64,000 bases of DNA from Actinoplanes ianthinogenes. Lineage in GTDB: Bacteria > Actinomycetota > Actinomycetes > Mycobacteriales > Micromonosporaceae. Shown here piece after piece: positions 44,519-52,986 of the stretch. How positions within the stretch are numbered: position 1 is the stretch's first letter; each line of letters opens with the position of its first letter. The stretch covers positions 7,255,501 to 7,319,500 of the forward strand of contig NZ_AP023356.1 of the NCBI RefSeq assembly GCF_018324205.1, in the 5' to 3' direction. A program made the position numbers and the translations under genes. The notes below the pieces were generated by a model, which had not been told where the DNA came from, searched no databases, and worked only from the letters and a program-made list of their open reading frames with translations.

Positions 44519-45452
44519 CGGCCATCTCCGCCGTGCTGTGTGCTCGGATCTCGTGGCAAGGCGCGTCGCCGAACCGGCTCACCAGGGTGCGCACGTGGTC
44601 CTCGGCGGGTGCGGCGAGCCCGTCGTAGACGGTGGCGAACACGTCCCGGGCCTGCGCTCGCGGCCAGGTGGCGGGCAGCAGCTCGATCGGCAGCTCCGGA
44701 TCGACGACGGGGAACTGCCGATAGGCGTCCATGATCTCGGTACGGGCGTGCACGGCGGCGGCGCCGGAGACCTGTCCGGCGCGGATGCGGGGCAGCATCG
44801 GCTCCCAATGACGGATGAAGGTGTCGTAGCGGTTGGCGATCGCCGCGACGTCCCAGGCGTCGATCGGGTTGCGGCCGGCCGGGGGAGCGAGGTCCACCTG
44901 GCGCGCCCGGAACATGGTCATGGTGCCGATGGTGGTCGTCAGTCGTTGCTTGACGACCGGGTTCGGTGCGTCGGGAGAAACCCAGAGCGCGTCGTACAGG
45001 GGCGCGAACCCCAGCCATCTCAGTTCCCCGCGCAGAGCTCGTCGCCGGCCGCGCTCATCCTGGGGGAACGAGAAGGAGACCAGGGTCCAGTAGCCGTCCC
45101 ACGGCTCCACCCGGGTGGCGAATCGGGCGATCCAGGCGCCGCCCGCGCTCAGATCGGCGGCGGCGGCCGTCGTGAGGCGGTAGGAGCTGTGGCGGCCGTG
45201 CCGGGTGCTCTCCAGGATCCGGCTTCGCGACAGCCGGCTGATGGCGGTACGGGCAGCGCCGCTTCCGATCCCCGCTTCCTCCAGCAGGGCGACGATGGAC
45301 GCCGACGGCAGCCAGGCCCGGGTGCGCAGGGTGTAGTCGGCGACGAGCGTCACGGCCAGATTCTGCGCGGTACTGCCGGCCTGCTGGCGCGGCAGGCGCA
45401 CGCTCGCCGGGTCGTCGGGAAAGATTTCCTCGATGTCGTACGGGCTGACCAC
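44499..45452 (-). CDS. PaaX-family transcriptional repressor
   Basis: A 317-residue regulator with the PaaX layout. The N-terminal winged helix (about residues 28-95: LVADYTLRTRAWLPSASIVALLEEAGIGSGAARTAISRLSRSRILES) is followed by a PaaX central domain (GYWTLVSFSFPQDERGRRRALRGELRWLGFAPLYDALWVSPD) and C-terminal helical domain (TWPRAQARDVFATVYDGL). PaaX proteins bind aryl-CoA thioesters and repress aromatic degradation; other members respond to unknown ligands. GTG at 45452 has GGAG seven bases upstream. It is divergent from the sialidase-fold gene and co-transcribed with the hydrolase. Confidence 0.88.
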   Translation of the reverse strand: MVSPYDIEEIFPDDPASVRLPRQQAGSTAQNLAVTLVADYTLRTRAWLPSASIVALLEEAGIGSGAARTAISRLSRSRILESTRHGRHSSYRLTTAAAADLSAGGAWIARFATRVEPWDGYWTLVSFSFPQDERGRRRALRGELRWLGFAPLYDALWVSPDAPNPVVKQRLTTTIGTMTMFRARQVDLAPPAGRNPIDAWDVAAIANRYDTFIRHWEPMLPRIRAGQVSGAAAVHARTEIMDAYRQFPVVDPELPIELLPATWPRAQARDVFATVYDGLAAPAEDHVRTLVSRFGDAPCHEIRAHSTAEMADAGNAS

Positions 45453-45571
45453 GTGGCTGCTCCGGCGTCGAGTGAGAGGTGACCGGCGGCGCGTGACCGC
45501 CGCGACGCCGACCACGAGTATCCACTCCGACCGGCATGTCGCCGCACCGCCGTGCCGCACAGGGCCATCGA

Positions 45572-45600
45572 TTGACAGTATCGTGTCCCGCGTGCAACAT
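45572..45600 (+). promoter_or_regulatory. Promoter of the sialidase-fold/hydrolase operon
   Basis: A perfect TTGACA (45572-45577) and CAACAT (45595-45600) are spaced 17 bp apart. A second ATTGACA at 45602 repeats the -35 motif 31 bp downstream. The transcript would carry a leader of about 100 bases before the GTG at 45708. Confidence 0.5.
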
Positions 45601-45707
45601 GATTGACACATATGGATCCCTGCCGGTCGTCGGAACCGGGCGGCGGGGTGCTCACCGGTCGCCACTCCATCGCTCTTCGGGCCCTCATGTCCACCGGGAG
45701 GCAAAGC

Positions 45708-46874
45708 GTGCACGATCCTCATGAGCCGCGGGAGAGCGCGTTCGGCGATGCCGCTCCCCGGTCGCGCCGGACGTTTCTGCGCACCGGGGCCGTCGCGCTG
45801 GCCGGGCTGACTCTGGGCGCGGCGGATCCGGCGCTCGCGACGCCGGCCGGTCCGGGAAAGCCGCATGGTGTGAAGCCGTTCGGGCCGGTGGTGGTCGCCG
45901 ATCCGGGATCCGGAGCGGCGTACGCCCGAGCGGTGCGGCTCGGGAACTCCCGGTCCTGGCTGGCGACGTTCCAGCAGTTCGGGGCGCCGGGGTTCGCCAT
46001 CCACCGCAGCGAGGACGACGGCCACACCTGGTATCGGCTGAGCAATGTGCCGAGCACCGGCGACGCGCCGGGCGTGTGGCTGCAACCGTTCCTTTACGAA
46101 CTGCCGCGCGCCTTCGCGGGCTTCCCCAAGGGCACGCTGTTGTGCGTCGGCAATGCGCTCGGGAACTTCACCAGCACGAAGATCCAGCTGTACGCGAGCC
46201 GCGACCGCGGCGTCACATGGACCTTCCTGAGCACGGTGGCGGAGGGCGGCGCGCCGATTCCGGAGAACGGCAACACGCCGGTCTGGGAGCCGTTCCTGCT
46301 GCTGCACTCCGATCGGCTCATCTGTTACTACTCCGATCAGCGAGACCCCCGGTACGGGCAGAAACTCGCACACCAGAGCAGCCGGAATCTGCGTACCTGG
46401 GGACCGGTCGTCGATGACGCCGTCGGCACCGATTACGACCAGCGTCCCGGCATGACCACCGTCGCGCGGATACACGAGCGCCTGTGGATCCTGACCCACG
46501 AGGCCGGTGGCAACTCCGGCGACAACTTCTACGCCGTCCACTACAAGCTGGCGAGGGATCCGGAGTCGTTCGGACCGGCCCCGAGCATCGTGCTGCACGA
46601 CCAGGACGGCTACGTCCCGTCGGCCGCGCCGACCGTGTCGTGGTCGGACTCCGGCGGTCCGCACGGGACGATCGTGGTGACGGCGAACAGCGACCAGGAC
46701 CTTTTCGTCAATCGTCACCTGGGTGATCCCGGCAAATGGACTCGGGTGTCCTCGGCGGTTCCCGGCGGCTACAGCCGGCAGACCATCCCGCTCGACGGCC
46801 TCCTCTTCATCATCACCGGCCCGTATTACGCCGAGAACGGTCCGATACAGGCCGGCGTGGTCCCCCTGACCTGA
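45708..46874 (+). CDS. Tat-exported sialidase-fold (BNR/Asp-box) protein
   Basis: A 388-residue exported protein. The N-terminus has a classic twin-arginine signal (SRRTFLRTGAVALAGLTLG, cleavage after PALA). The mature part is a six-bladed propeller with Asp boxes SEDDGHTWYRL and SRDRGVTWTFL and the family pattern of exo-sialidase-like glycosidases (QFGAPGFAIHRS, VWEPFLLLHSDRLICYYSDQRDP, YDQRPGMTTVARI). It probably cleaves or binds a plant or microbial glycan; true sialidase residues (Arg triad) cannot be confirmed. The GTG at 45708 has GGGAGG six bases upstream. It lies 22 bp before the hydrolase-CBM2 gene, so the two are co-transcribed. Confidence 0.8.
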   Translation: MHDPHEPRESAFGDAAPRSRRTFLRTGAVALAGLTLGAADPALATPAGPGKPHGVKPFGPVVVADPGSGAAYARAVRLGNSRSWLATFQQFGAPGFAIHRSEDDGHTWYRLSNVPSTGDAPGVWLQPFLYELPRAFAGFPKGTLLCVGNALGNFTSTKIQLYASRDRGVTWTFLSTVAEGGAPIPENGNTPVWEPFLLLHSDRLICYYSDQRDPRYGQKLAHQSSRNLRTWGPVVDDAVGTDYDQRPGMTTVARIHERLWILTHEAGGNSGDNFYAVHYKLARDPESFGPAPSIVLHDQDGYVPSAAPTVSWSDSGGPHGTIVVTANSDQDLFVNRHLGDPGKWTRVSSAVPGGYSRQTIPLDGLLFIITGPYYAENGPIQAGVVPLT

Positions 46875-46896
46875 CCCGTTCGAGCGGAAGGATCAC

Positions 46897-48087
46897 ATGA
46901 GAACTAGGACGAAGTTCGGTACGGGATGGGCAGCCGTCGTCGTCTCGGCCGCTGCGGTGCTCACCGTCGCCGCGTCACCGGCCGATGCGGCGGCCGGCGG
47001 TTCCGGACCGTACCCCGCCGACTACGAGACCTCGTCGAGCCTGGTCAATCACACCATCTACCGGCCGTCGACCCTGCCGTCCGAGCGCCTGCCGATCTTC
47101 GTATGGGGCAACGGAGGCTGCGCCGCCAACGGTACGGCGCAGATCAACTTCCTGCGCGAGATCTCCTCGTACGGCTTCCTGGTCATCGCCAGCGGAGCGC
47201 CGAACGGCTCGGGATCCACCACGTCCTCCATGCTCACCCAGTCCATCGACTGGGCCGTCGCCGAGAATGCCCGGTCGGGCGGCAAGTACTACGGCCGGCT
47301 GGACACCAGCAAGATCGCAGTCGGTGGCTGGTCGTGCGGGGGCCTGGAGGCGTACGCCGTCTCCAACGACTCGCGGATCACCACAACGCTGATCTTCAGC
47401 AGCGGGTTGCTGAACGACGGCGACGACTATCAGCTCAAGCGGCTGACCAAGCCGATCGCCTACTTCATCGGCGGGCCCAGCGACATCGCCTACCCGAACG
47501 CCATGGACGACTGGGGCAAACTGCCGTCCGCGCTGCCCGCCTTCATGGGCAACCTGAACGTCGGGCACGGCGGGACGTACGACCAGACCAACGGCGGCGA
47601 GTTCGGCCGCGTCGCGGTGTTGTACCTCAAGTGGCGGTTGAAGGGTGACCTCGGCGCGGGCGCCACCTTCGTCGGCTCCGACTGCGGCCTGTGCCACAGC
47701 CAGTGGCAGGTTCAGCAGAAGAACCTGACGCTCGGCGACGGGACGCCACCGAGTACACCGCCGGTCACGCCGTCCCCCTCGCCGTCCGGCAATCCCGGCT
47801 GCACAGCGGCCTATACGGTGCAGAACCAGTGGAACGGGGGATTCGTCGCCGGCGTCGTCGTCACCGCGGGAAGCGCCGCGCTCAACGGCTGGCGGGTCAC
47901 CCTCGCCCTGCCCGGCGGAGCCACCGTCACCTCGGTCTGGAACGCCGTCAACACCGGCACGACGGGGACGGTCACGATGGCGAACCAGTCGTACAACGGG
48001 CAACTGGGTCCCGGCCAGACCGCCAGCTTCGGATTCCAGGGCACGGGAACCGGCGGCGGAGCAAGCGCCACCTGCTCCGCGAGTTGA
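46897..48087 (+). CDS. Secreted alpha/beta-hydrolase with C-terminal CBM2
   Basis: A 396-residue exported protein. Signal peptide: residues 1-31 (ending ASPADAAA). Hydrolase domain (about 38-265): VWGNGGCAANG oxyanion region and GGWSCGG nucleophile elbow, similar to plant-polymer esterases and poly-ester/cutinase-like chlorophyllase-type folds; Cys residues in the SDCGLCHSQW segment may form a disulfide. A Pro/Ser-rich linker (about 283-302) leads to a CBM2 (305-396, CTAAYTVQNQWNGGFVAGVVVTAG, NGWRV, NQSYNGQL). It probably removes ester groups from cellulose-associated glycans. GGAAGGA lies before the ATG. Confidence 0.82.
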   Translation: MRTRTKFGTGWAAVVVSAAAVLTVAASPADAAAGGSGPYPADYETSSSLVNHTIYRPSTLPSERLPIFVWGNGGCAANGTAQINFLREISSYGFLVIASGAPNGSGSTTSSMLTQSIDWAVAENARSGGKYYGRLDTSKIAVGGWSCGGLEAYAVSNDSRITTTLIFSSGLLNDGDDYQLKRLTKPIAYFIGGPSDIAYPNAMDDWGKLPSALPAFMGNLNVGHGGTYDQTNGGEFGRVAVLYLKWRLKGDLGAGATFVGSDCGLCHSQWQVQQKNLTLGDGTPPSTPPVTPSPSPSGNPGCTAAYTVQNQWNGGFVAGVVVTAGSAALNGWRVTLALPGGATVTSVWNAVNTGTTGTVTMANQSYNGQLGPGQTASFGFQGTGTGGGASATCSAS

Positions 48088-48244
48088 TCGAGCGGGCCCC
48101 GCCGGCATGGTGACAATGCCGGCAGGGCACGGTCTTCCCATGACTACCTGCCGCCGGGCGGATAATCTTGCCGCCCGGCACGGTGTGGTCGTGGCACCTG
48201 AGCGACCTGCTGCGCACCGAACGCGACCCCGAGGTGGCTCAGCG

Positions 48245-49798
48245 ATGGAGGCGACGAAGGTAAGCGATGCCGCCCGCAGCGCTGTCGCTCTGGTCACAGC
48301 GGCGCAGGGCGGTGATCGCCAGGCACTGGACGAACTGGTGGCTACGCATCTGCCGCTGGTCTACACGATCGTCGGGCGAGCGTTGAGCGGCCACGCGGAT
48401 GTGGACGACGTGGTGCAGGAGACCATGTTGCGGGCGGTCCGTGATCTGCCGGCACTCCGGGCCCCGGCGAGTTTCCGTGCCTGGCTGACGTCCATCGCCG
48501 TACGCCGTGTGGTGGAGCATCGGCAGTGGCGCCGGGCACGTTCCGAACGGACCGTCGTGCTCGACGAGGCACTCGAGGTGCCGGATCGGGAACCCGCCGT
48601 CGAGGACGCGTCGCTCCTGCGCATCGACGTGTCCGGGCAACGCCGGGAGGTCGCGGAGGCCGCGGCGTGGCTGGATCCCGATGATCGACTGCTGCTGTCG
48701 CTGTGGTGGCAGGAAACAGCCGGGCGGATGGAACGGGCCGAGATCGCTCAGGCCGTCGGCATCAGTGTCGCCCACGTCACCGTGCGCATCCAGCGCATGC
48801 GTGAACAACTGGAGGTGACCCGCACCCTGATCGCGGCTTTCGCCGCGCAGCCGAGGTGCCCCGGTCTGGTCGAGGCGGCCACGAAGTGGGACGGCAAACC
48901 AGCCTCCGTCTGGCGTAAACGCTTCGCCCGGCACATCAGAGGCTGCCCGGCATGCAGCGGTACCGGCCAGGGCCGGATACCGGCCGAGCGCCTGCTCGCC
49001 GGTTCCGCCCTGCTCGTGGTTCCGTCCGGACTCGCGAAGGTCCTGGCGGCCACGACGGCTGGAGCGGTCAACCCCGTCGCGGCTCCCGCGGCCTCGTGGG
49101 GTGGAAAGCTGGTTCTCGCCAAGGTGTTCGGTGGGCATCCGGTGATCGCCGCGGTCACTGTCACCGCTGTCGCGGCGGTCGCCGTTCCTGTCGTCCTTCA
49201 CCAGAGCGGCACGCCACCGCGGCCGGCAACCGCGCCCGCACCGCCGGCGATCTCGTCGAAGGCTGCCGGTTCGGCGCCGGCGGGACGACCGTCGGCCACG
49301 TCGGCGTCGCCGGCACGCACGTCGGCCGGTCCGGCGGCTGTCCTCACCCCGGGGCGGCGGCTGTCGCTGGAGTCGGAGATCGGCGGCTTCCTCACCGCCG
49401 GGCCGGGCGCTGGGTTCGGCGCCGCTGATGAGGTGACGCTGGCCGCCGTGGGCGCCGGCAGCGGTGCCGAGGTCCGGCGGCGCGCCACGTTCGTCGCGGT
49501 CGCCGGCCTGGCCGATGACAACTGCTACTCCTTCCGCACGATGGACGGCCGCTACCTGCGTCACTGGAACCTGCACACCTACACCCACCGGCTGGAAGAC
49601 ACGGACCTCTTCCGGCAGGACGCCACGTTCTGCCCGCGCCCGGGATCGGCGGCCGGCACGGTGATGCTGGAGGCGCACAACTATGACAACCAGTTCCTGA
49701 CCTGGGCCGACGGGCACCTCCTGCTGCGCTACAACGTCAACACCGCGACCTTCCGTACGCACAGCTCCGTGCGGATCCGGGATCCCTGGGCGGACTGA
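48245..49798 (+). CDS. Transmembrane ECF sigma factor with extracellular AbfB (CBM42-like) domain
   Basis: A 517-residue fusion. Residues about 15-98 are sigma-2 (ADVDDVVQETMLRAVRDL; FRAWLTSIAVRRVVEHRQWRR), and 135-198 are sigma-4 with helix-turn-helix RAEIAQAVGISVAHVTVRIQRMREQL. Residues 204-240 resemble a zinc anti-sigma motif (H230-x3-C234-x2-C237). Residues 297-318 are one membrane helix, 322-366 an Ala/Pro/Ser linker, and 370-515 an AbfB-type beta-trefoil (DNCYSFRTMDGRYLRHWNLHTYTHRL and LEAHNYDNQFLTWADGHLLLR), the fold that binds arabinose side chains of arabinoxylan. It should be a one-protein sensor: sugar outside, sigma inside, presumably released by proteolysis. GAGGTGG precedes the ATG. 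The next gene is a xylanase-arabinofuranosidase. Confidence 0.88.
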   Translation: MEATKVSDAARSAVALVTAAQGGDRQALDELVATHLPLVYTIVGRALSGHADVDDVVQETMLRAVRDLPALRAPASFRAWLTSIAVRRVVEHRQWRRARSERTVVLDEALEVPDREPAVEDASLLRIDVSGQRREVAEAAAWLDPDDRLLLSLWWQETAGRMERAEIAQAVGISVAHVTVRIQRMREQLEVTRTLIAAFAAQPRCPGLVEAATKWDGKPASVWRKRFARHIRGCPACSGTGQGRIPAERLLAGSALLVVPSGLAKVLAATTAGAVNPVAAPAASWGGKLVLAKVFGGHPVIAAVTVTAVAAVAVPVVLHQSGTPPRPATAPAPPAISSKAAGSAPAGRPSATSASPARTSAGPAAVLTPGRRLSLESEIGGFLTAGPGAGFGAADEVTLAAVGAGSGAEVRRRATFVAVAGLADDNCYSFRTMDGRYLRHWNLHTYTHRLEDTDLFRQDATFCPRPGSAAGTVMLEAHNYDNQFLTWADGHLLLRYNVNTATFRTHSSVRIRDPWAD

Positions 49799-50412
49799 AC
49801 CGGCCGCCGGATTTCCGGCCGTGGTCGTCGAGTTTTTGTTATCCGGGTCGTGGCGCGGCGGCCTATGTCTGGTGAGCACCCTCGCGGTGGACCACGACGA
49901 CAGCTGGAGCCGTTCCCATGCCCGACCTTCGACTCGCGACGAGAGCCCTCCTCGCGGCGCCCCGATCGTCCGATCCCATAAGCCCTTGACGATGGCTCCG
50001 GAAGGTTTATTTTTCGCTCTCCGTACCGTCTGATTACGGGTCGCCTTGATGTGCGGTTCAGAATCGCGCCGACGTCCCGGATGAGCATCATGGAAAAGGC
50101 CGATTCCGGTCGGCCCGGACCCGTTTTTCACTCTGGTCTCATGTGCTCTGAGCTGCTGTTTCGTCGTTGCTTCGTACAGAAAACCTTATTTCCTGTTAAA
50201 AAATTGTCGACCGATGGTAATGCGGCGGTTCACGCTTCGTGTTTTGTCGGGAAAACCGTCTGCCCAGGTTGATATCCGCGGATTGCGCTGGCATCCTGCC
50301 AAAGGCGTCGTGGGAGGGCTCCCATGACGCTTCATCACTCCAACAGTCTTTCGTGACCAGGACCGAATTTTCGGCATTGCTGGCGCGGACGGCTATCGTC
50401 GAAAGGCAAGGT
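49799..50412. other. Long regulatory region upstream of the xylanase-arabinofuranosidase gene
   Basis: This 614-bp stretch has no credible gene. It is markedly more AT-rich than the rest, especially around 49985-50025 and 50155-50215 (runs such as TTTATTTTT and TTAAAAAATT). It contains the CebR-like operator at 50311-50324. Several AAC/GTC pairs of the kind used by ECF promoters occur but none has clear canonical spacing. The length and composition point to a complex promoter with a long leader. Confidence 0.55.
50311..50324. promoter_or_regulatory. CebR-like operator of the xylanase gene
   Basis: TGGGAGGGCTCCCA matches the CebR/LacI operator TGGGAGCGCTCCCA at 13 of 14 positions. It lies 89 bp before the start codon and is the second such site in the window, the other being ahead of the GH3 gene. 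Confidence 0.65.
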
Positions 50413-52749
50413 ATGACAGCGTCGGAACGTGCGCCCGCACACCGCTACCCCGCTCGCCGGCGGACGGCGATGATCGTGGCCGGCATCGCCGGACTGGTTG
50501 CTGCCGGCCTGGGCGTTGTCTACACCCAGACCGCGGATGCGGCGACCACGCTGAGTGCCTCGGCGAACCAGACCGGTCGCTACTTCGGCACGGCGATCCC
50601 GGTCTCCAAGCTCGGTGACTCGGCGTACACCACGATCCTGAAGACCGAGTTCAACGCGGTGACGCCCGAGAACGAGATGAAGTGGGACGCCACCGAACCG
50701 TCCCAGGGCTCGTTCAATTACACCAACGGCGACAAGATCCTCAACCAGGGCCGCGCTCAGGGAGCCAAAGTACGCGGTCACGCCCTGCTCTGGCACTCCC
50801 AGCAGCCGACGTGGGCGCAGTCGTTGTCCGGCAGTGCGCTGCGCACCGCGGCGATCAACCACGTCACCCAGGTCGCCACCCACTACAAGGGCAAGATCTA
50901 CGCCTGGGACGTGGTCAACGAGGCGTTCGCCGACGGTGGCAGCGGTGGGCGCCGCGACTCCAACCTGCAGCGCACCGGCAACGACTGGATCGAGGCCGCG
51001 TTCAAGGCGGCCCGGGCGGCGGACCCCGCTGCCAAGCTCTGTTACAACGACTACAACACCGACGGCGTCAACGCGAAGTCGACCGGGGTCTACACCATGG
51101 TCAAGGACTTCAAGGCCCGCGGTGTGCCGATCGACTGCGTCGGCTTCCAGTCCCACCTGGGCACCACGGTGCCGGCCGACTACCAGGCCAACCTCCAACG
51201 TTTCGCCGACCTGGGCGTGGACGTGCAGATCACCGAGCTGGACGTGGCGCAGGGCGGCAACCAGGCGAACATCTACGCGAGCGTGACCAAGGCCTGCCTG
51301 GCGGTGTCGCGGTGCACCGGCATCACGGTCTGGGGCATCCGGGACAGCGACTCGTGGCGTACCGGCGAGAACCCGCTGCTGTTCGACAACTCCGGCACCA
51401 AGAAGGCCGCGTACACCTCCGTGCTGAACGCACTGAACGCCGGCGGGACCAAGCCGGCAACGTCCGCGACGACCACGCCACCGGGCACGGCTGCACCCAG
51501 CGCCGGCGCCGGATGTACCGCGAAGCTGACGGCCGGCGAGGTCTGGGGCGACCGGTACAACTCCACCATCACCGTGAGCGGGGCGAGCACCTGGACCGTC
51601 GTGGTCACGATCACCGCGCCGCAGAAGGTCTCCACCGTCTGGAACGGCACCGCGACCTACGGCGGCGGGAGCGGCCAGATCATGACCGTGAAGCCCAACG
51701 GCAACGGCAACAGCTTCGGCTTCACCACTATGAACAACGGCAACAGCACCGCTCGGCCGACGATCACCTCGTGTGTCGCCGGTGGCAGCACCACGTCGGC
51801 AACGGCCGCGCCGACCACGGTGCCGGCTTCGGCGCCGAGTTCGTGCGCGCTGCCGTCGAAGTACCGCTGGACGTCGACCGGCGCGCTGGCGACGCCGAAA
51901 TCCGGCTGGGCGTCGTTGAAGGACTTCACGGTCGTGCCGTACAACGGCAAGCACCTGGTGTACGCCACCACGCACGACACCGGGTCGAGCTGGGGCTCGA
52001 TGAACTTCAGCCCGTTCACCAACTTCTCGGACATGGCCTCGGCCGGCCAGAACGCGATGAGCTCCGGGGCCGTCGCGCCGACGCTGTTCTACTTCGCGCC
52101 GAAGAAGATCTGGGTGCTCACCTACCAGTGGGGTGGTTCCGCGTTCTCGTACCGCACCTCGAGTGACCCGACCAACGCCAACGGCTGGTCGGCCGCGAAG
52201 CCGCTGTTCACCGGCAGCATCTCCGGGTCGGGCACCGGGCCGATCGACCAGACGATCATCGGTGACGGCACGAACATGTACCTGTTCTTCGCCGGGGACA
52301 ACGGCAAGATCTACCGGGCGAGCATGCCGATCGGGAACTTCCCCGGCAACTTCGGTTCGTCCTACACGACGATCATGAGCGACACCACGAACAACCTGTT
52401 CGAGGCGCCGCAGGTCTACAAGGTGCAGGGCCAGAACCAGTACCTGATGATCGTCGAGGCGATCGGGTCGAACGGACGCTACTTCCGGTCGTTCACCGCC
52501 ACCAGCCTGAGCGGCTCGTGGACCCCGCAAGCCGCCACGGAGAGCAACCCGTTCGCGGGCAAGGCCAACAGCGGGGCGACCTGGACCAACGACATCAGCC
52601 ACGGCGAGCTGGTCCGGGTGACCGCCGACCAGACCATGACGGTCGACCCGTGTCACCTGCAGCTGCTCTATCAGGGCCGCTCGCCGAGCTCGGGCGGCGA
52701 CTACGGGCTGCTGCCGTACCGGCCGGGCGTGCTCACCCTGCAACGCTAG
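50413..52749 (+). CDS. Secreted GH10 xylanase-CBM2-GH62 arabinofuranosidase
   Basis: A 778-residue enzyme combining backbone and side-chain attack on arabinoxylan. Residues 1-44: signal peptide (RRRTAMIVAGIAGLVAAGLG...TADA). Residues 45-343: GH10 endo-1,4-beta-xylanase with acid/base E170 (VVNEAF) and nucleophile E275 (ITELDV), plus WHSQ and GFQSHLG. Residues 368-455: CBM2-like module in a Thr/Pro/Ala-rich setting. Residues 478-778: GH62 alpha-L-arabinofuranosidase, with D504 (KDFTVV), D612 (PIDQTI) and E664 (FEAPQV) at the positions expected for the catalytic set. AAAGG precedes the ATG at 50413; the longer frame has no signal peptide logic. Likely inputs are the adjacent sigma sensor and a CebR-like repressor. 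Confidence 0.92.
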   Translation: MTASERAPAHRYPARRRTAMIVAGIAGLVAAGLGVVYTQTADAATTLSASANQTGRYFGTAIPVSKLGDSAYTTILKTEFNAVTPENEMKWDATEPSQGSFNYTNGDKILNQGRAQGAKVRGHALLWHSQQPTWAQSLSGSALRTAAINHVTQVATHYKGKIYAWDVVNEAFADGGSGGRRDSNLQRTGNDWIEAAFKAARAADPAAKLCYNDYNTDGVNAKSTGVYTMVKDFKARGVPIDCVGFQSHLGTTVPADYQANLQRFADLGVDVQITELDVAQGGNQANIYASVTKACLAVSRCTGITVWGIRDSDSWRTGENPLLFDNSGTKKAAYTSVLNALNAGGTKPATSATTTPPGTAAPSAGAGCTAKLTAGEVWGDRYNSTITVSGASTWTVVVTITAPQKVSTVWNGTATYGGGSGQIMTVKPNGNGNSFGFTTMNNGNSTARPTITSCVAGGSTTSATAAPTTVPASAPSSCALPSKYRWTSTGALATPKSGWASLKDFTVVPYNGKHLVYATTHDTGSSWGSMNFSPFTNFSDMASAGQNAMSSGAVAPTLFYFAPKKIWVLTYQWGGSAFSYRTSSDPTNANGWSAAKPLFTGSISGSGTGPIDQTIIGDGTNMYLFFAGDNGKIYRASMPIGNFPGNFGSSYTTIMSDTTNNLFEAPQVYKVQGQNQYLMIVEAIGSNGRYFRSFTATSLSGSWTPQAATESNPFAGKANSGATWTNDISHGELVRVTADQTMTVDPCHLQLLYQGRSPSSGGDYGLLPYRPGVLTLQR

Positions 52750-52986
52750 AGCGGCCTTCGCCGGAGCCACGGCGAATCTCTCGCGGCCGGGCGTGCTTGG
52801 CACGCCCGGCCCGGGAACTCCGGCGTGCGGCGCGTCGGTACGCATCGCTCGTTTCCCCATGATCACTGAACGCCCCGATGACCAGGGCACACGATGAGCC
52901 GTGCGGCGCAAGGCTCAGATCGGCACGGTGGCTGTCGATCAACTAGGTCAGCGCGTCCGGCGCTCTGGCCGTACGGGGAGTCATTG

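Noticed and set aside
49985..50215. ECF-type promoter for the xylanase gene
   Set aside because: AAC and GTC elements are present but the spacings I counted (about 21 bp) are too long for a confident call.
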